Shown here: one piece after another, positions 63,323 through 64,000 of the stretch | How the letters are laid out: every line of letters starts with the position of its first letter | Position numbering within the stretch: position 1 is the first letter of the stretch | Origin: Enterococcus sp. DIV0212c | GTDB taxonomy: Bacteria > Bacillota > Bacilli > Lactobacillales > Enterococcaceae | Assembly (NCBI RefSeq): GCF_017377505.1 | Contig: NZ_JAFREN010000014.1 | Coordinates: 1 to 64,000, forward strand | DNA length: 64,000 bases | Direction of reading: 5' to 3' | Notes under the pieces: model-generated | Told to the model about the DNA's origin: nothing | Database searches by the model: none | The model's input: the letters and a program-made list of their open reading frames with translations, nothing else | Translations under genes and position numbers: made by a program

Positions 63323-64000
63323 CGTCAATAACCTCCCCGTTTGATGTTTGGACCATTTCTTTGCCTTTCGTGTGATTCATGATATTGACTACGATCACAG
63401 CTGTGATTGCACCTAAAATTGCGATGCCTGTAACTGGAATTTCTAAGTAAGCCATCAAAGCAAAGCCTAAAAAGAAATACGGTGCCACTTGTTTGTTGAT
63501 CAATAATCGTGCTAGCATTGCAAAACCAAGTGCTGGAATAATTCCCGTCGCAACAGATAAGCCATGTTGAACAAATTCAGGAATCATATCTAATAAACCT
63601 TTGATCGTGTTGCTTCCGACCGCAAATGAGATCGAAACAATCAACGCTAGCATCAATGACAAACCAAATCCGGCTGCCAAATGCATCCGCTCCACCCCTT
63701 TGTAATCACCATCATCCGCGTAGTTATCCGCTTTTTGACTCATTGTAGGAATCACTAAACCTAGATAGACATTTTTCAAAATCAGCGTTAACGTTGCAAT
63801 CGGCAACCCTAAAACCAACGCCGTCTCCGTTCCAGCACCTGCAGTGATCGCAAAAGCTGTTCCTAAGATACCACCTGTAACGACATCTGGCGGAATCGAT
63901 GCACCAACTGAAAATGATCCGATAAATGCTAATTCCAAGGTTGCGCCCATAATAATGCCTGTTTTAATATCTCCTAAAACAATTCCTACAAATAATCCAG
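63306..64000 (-). CDS. PTS system mannose-class enzyme IIC, partial (runs off the window)
   Basis: The last 214 residues from the first Met plus about 16 upstream codons are inside the window. The frame is open to base 64000 (GLFVGIVLGDIKTGIIMGATLEL), so the true start lies beyond. IIC features: GATLELAFIGSFSVGASIPPDVVTGGILGTAFAI, then several hydrophobic helices. The C-terminal tail is unusually acidic (EVIDDDEDF). IIA and IIB genes and a regulator are expected beyond the edge. Confidence 0.9.
   Translation of the reverse strand, partial: GLFVGIVLGDIKTGIIMGATLELAFIGSFSVGASIPPDVVTGGILGTAFAITAGAGTETALVLGLPIATLTLILKNVYLGLVIPTMSQKADNYADDGDYKGVERMHLAAGFGLSLMLALIVSISFAVGSNTIKGLLDMIPEFVQHGLSVATGIIPALGFAMLARLLINKQVAPYFFLGFALMAYLEIPVTGIAILGAITAVIVVNIMNHTKGKEMVQTSNGEVIDDDEDF

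Overview
The window is chromosomal DNA of a low-GC Firmicute, most probably an Enterococcus outside the E. faecium group. The gatCAB-dagK block, ligA-pcrA, a CstR persulfide regulon, AGGAGG ribosome binding sites, frequent TTG/GTG starts and several cre sites point there; the species cannot be read from the sequence.

Layout. 1-2.75 kb: a CstR-type persulfide operon on the minus strand (rhodanese, CoA-persulfide reductase with fused rhodanese, rhodanese, cstR) behind a CsoR-family operator. 3.0-9.1 kb: a plus-strand cell-envelope block with a GH73 glucosaminidase, a small FtsX-like membrane protein, an OmpR-type response regulator and its histidine kinase, then a large glycoside-hydrolase-like lipoprotein. 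Both transcription units start with the same 24-bp promoter motif at the same distance from the -10 box. 9.2-14.3 kb: an accessory stretch with an anchored EEP hydrolase, small DUF genes, a broken MerR gene, a 1.8-kb gene-free interval carrying two tandem copies of a strongly structured RNA and a set of inverted repeats, and a MerR regulator. 14.3-26.6 kb: housekeeping genes on the minus strand (rlmD and a 42-codon partner, pnuC with a deoxynucleoside kinase, gatCAB-dagK, ligA, pcrA). 26.7-27.4 kb: a six-repeat type I-C CRISPR array with leader and terminator but no cas genes. 27.4-32.8 kb: a cytoplasmic alpha-amylase and the fruR-fruK-fruA operon. 33.0-35.1 kb: an atypical SDR enzyme with a coupled leader peptide, and an unrecognised 443-aa protein.

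35.3-54.0 kb is a complete allantoin utilisation cluster: allantoin permease, allantoinase, allantoate amidohydrolase, ureidoglycine aminohydrolase, two ureidoglycolate dehydrogenases, a PucG-type ureidoglycine-glyoxylate aminotransferase, two paralogous MFS carriers, a PucR-type regulator, and the FdrA/YlbE/YlbF set with a carbamate kinase. Together they should turn allantoin into ammonia, CO2, oxamate and carbamoyl phosphate, the last giving ATP. Cre sites and CACAAA/TTTGTG dyads stand before the main transcription units.

54-64 kb: an esterase, trigger factor, a secreted M60 (enhancin-like) metallopeptidase with four C-terminal repeats of a putative carbohydrate-binding domain, and the distal part of a mannose-class PTS operon with two SIS-domain proteins that resembles glucoselysine/fructoselysine (gfr/frl) operons; its IIC gene runs off the window.

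Two dispersed repeat families mark the intergenic regions. One (GAGGCTGGGACAGAAG type) sits at gene ends and supplies terminators. The other ends in a ribosome binding site and sits immediately before start codons.
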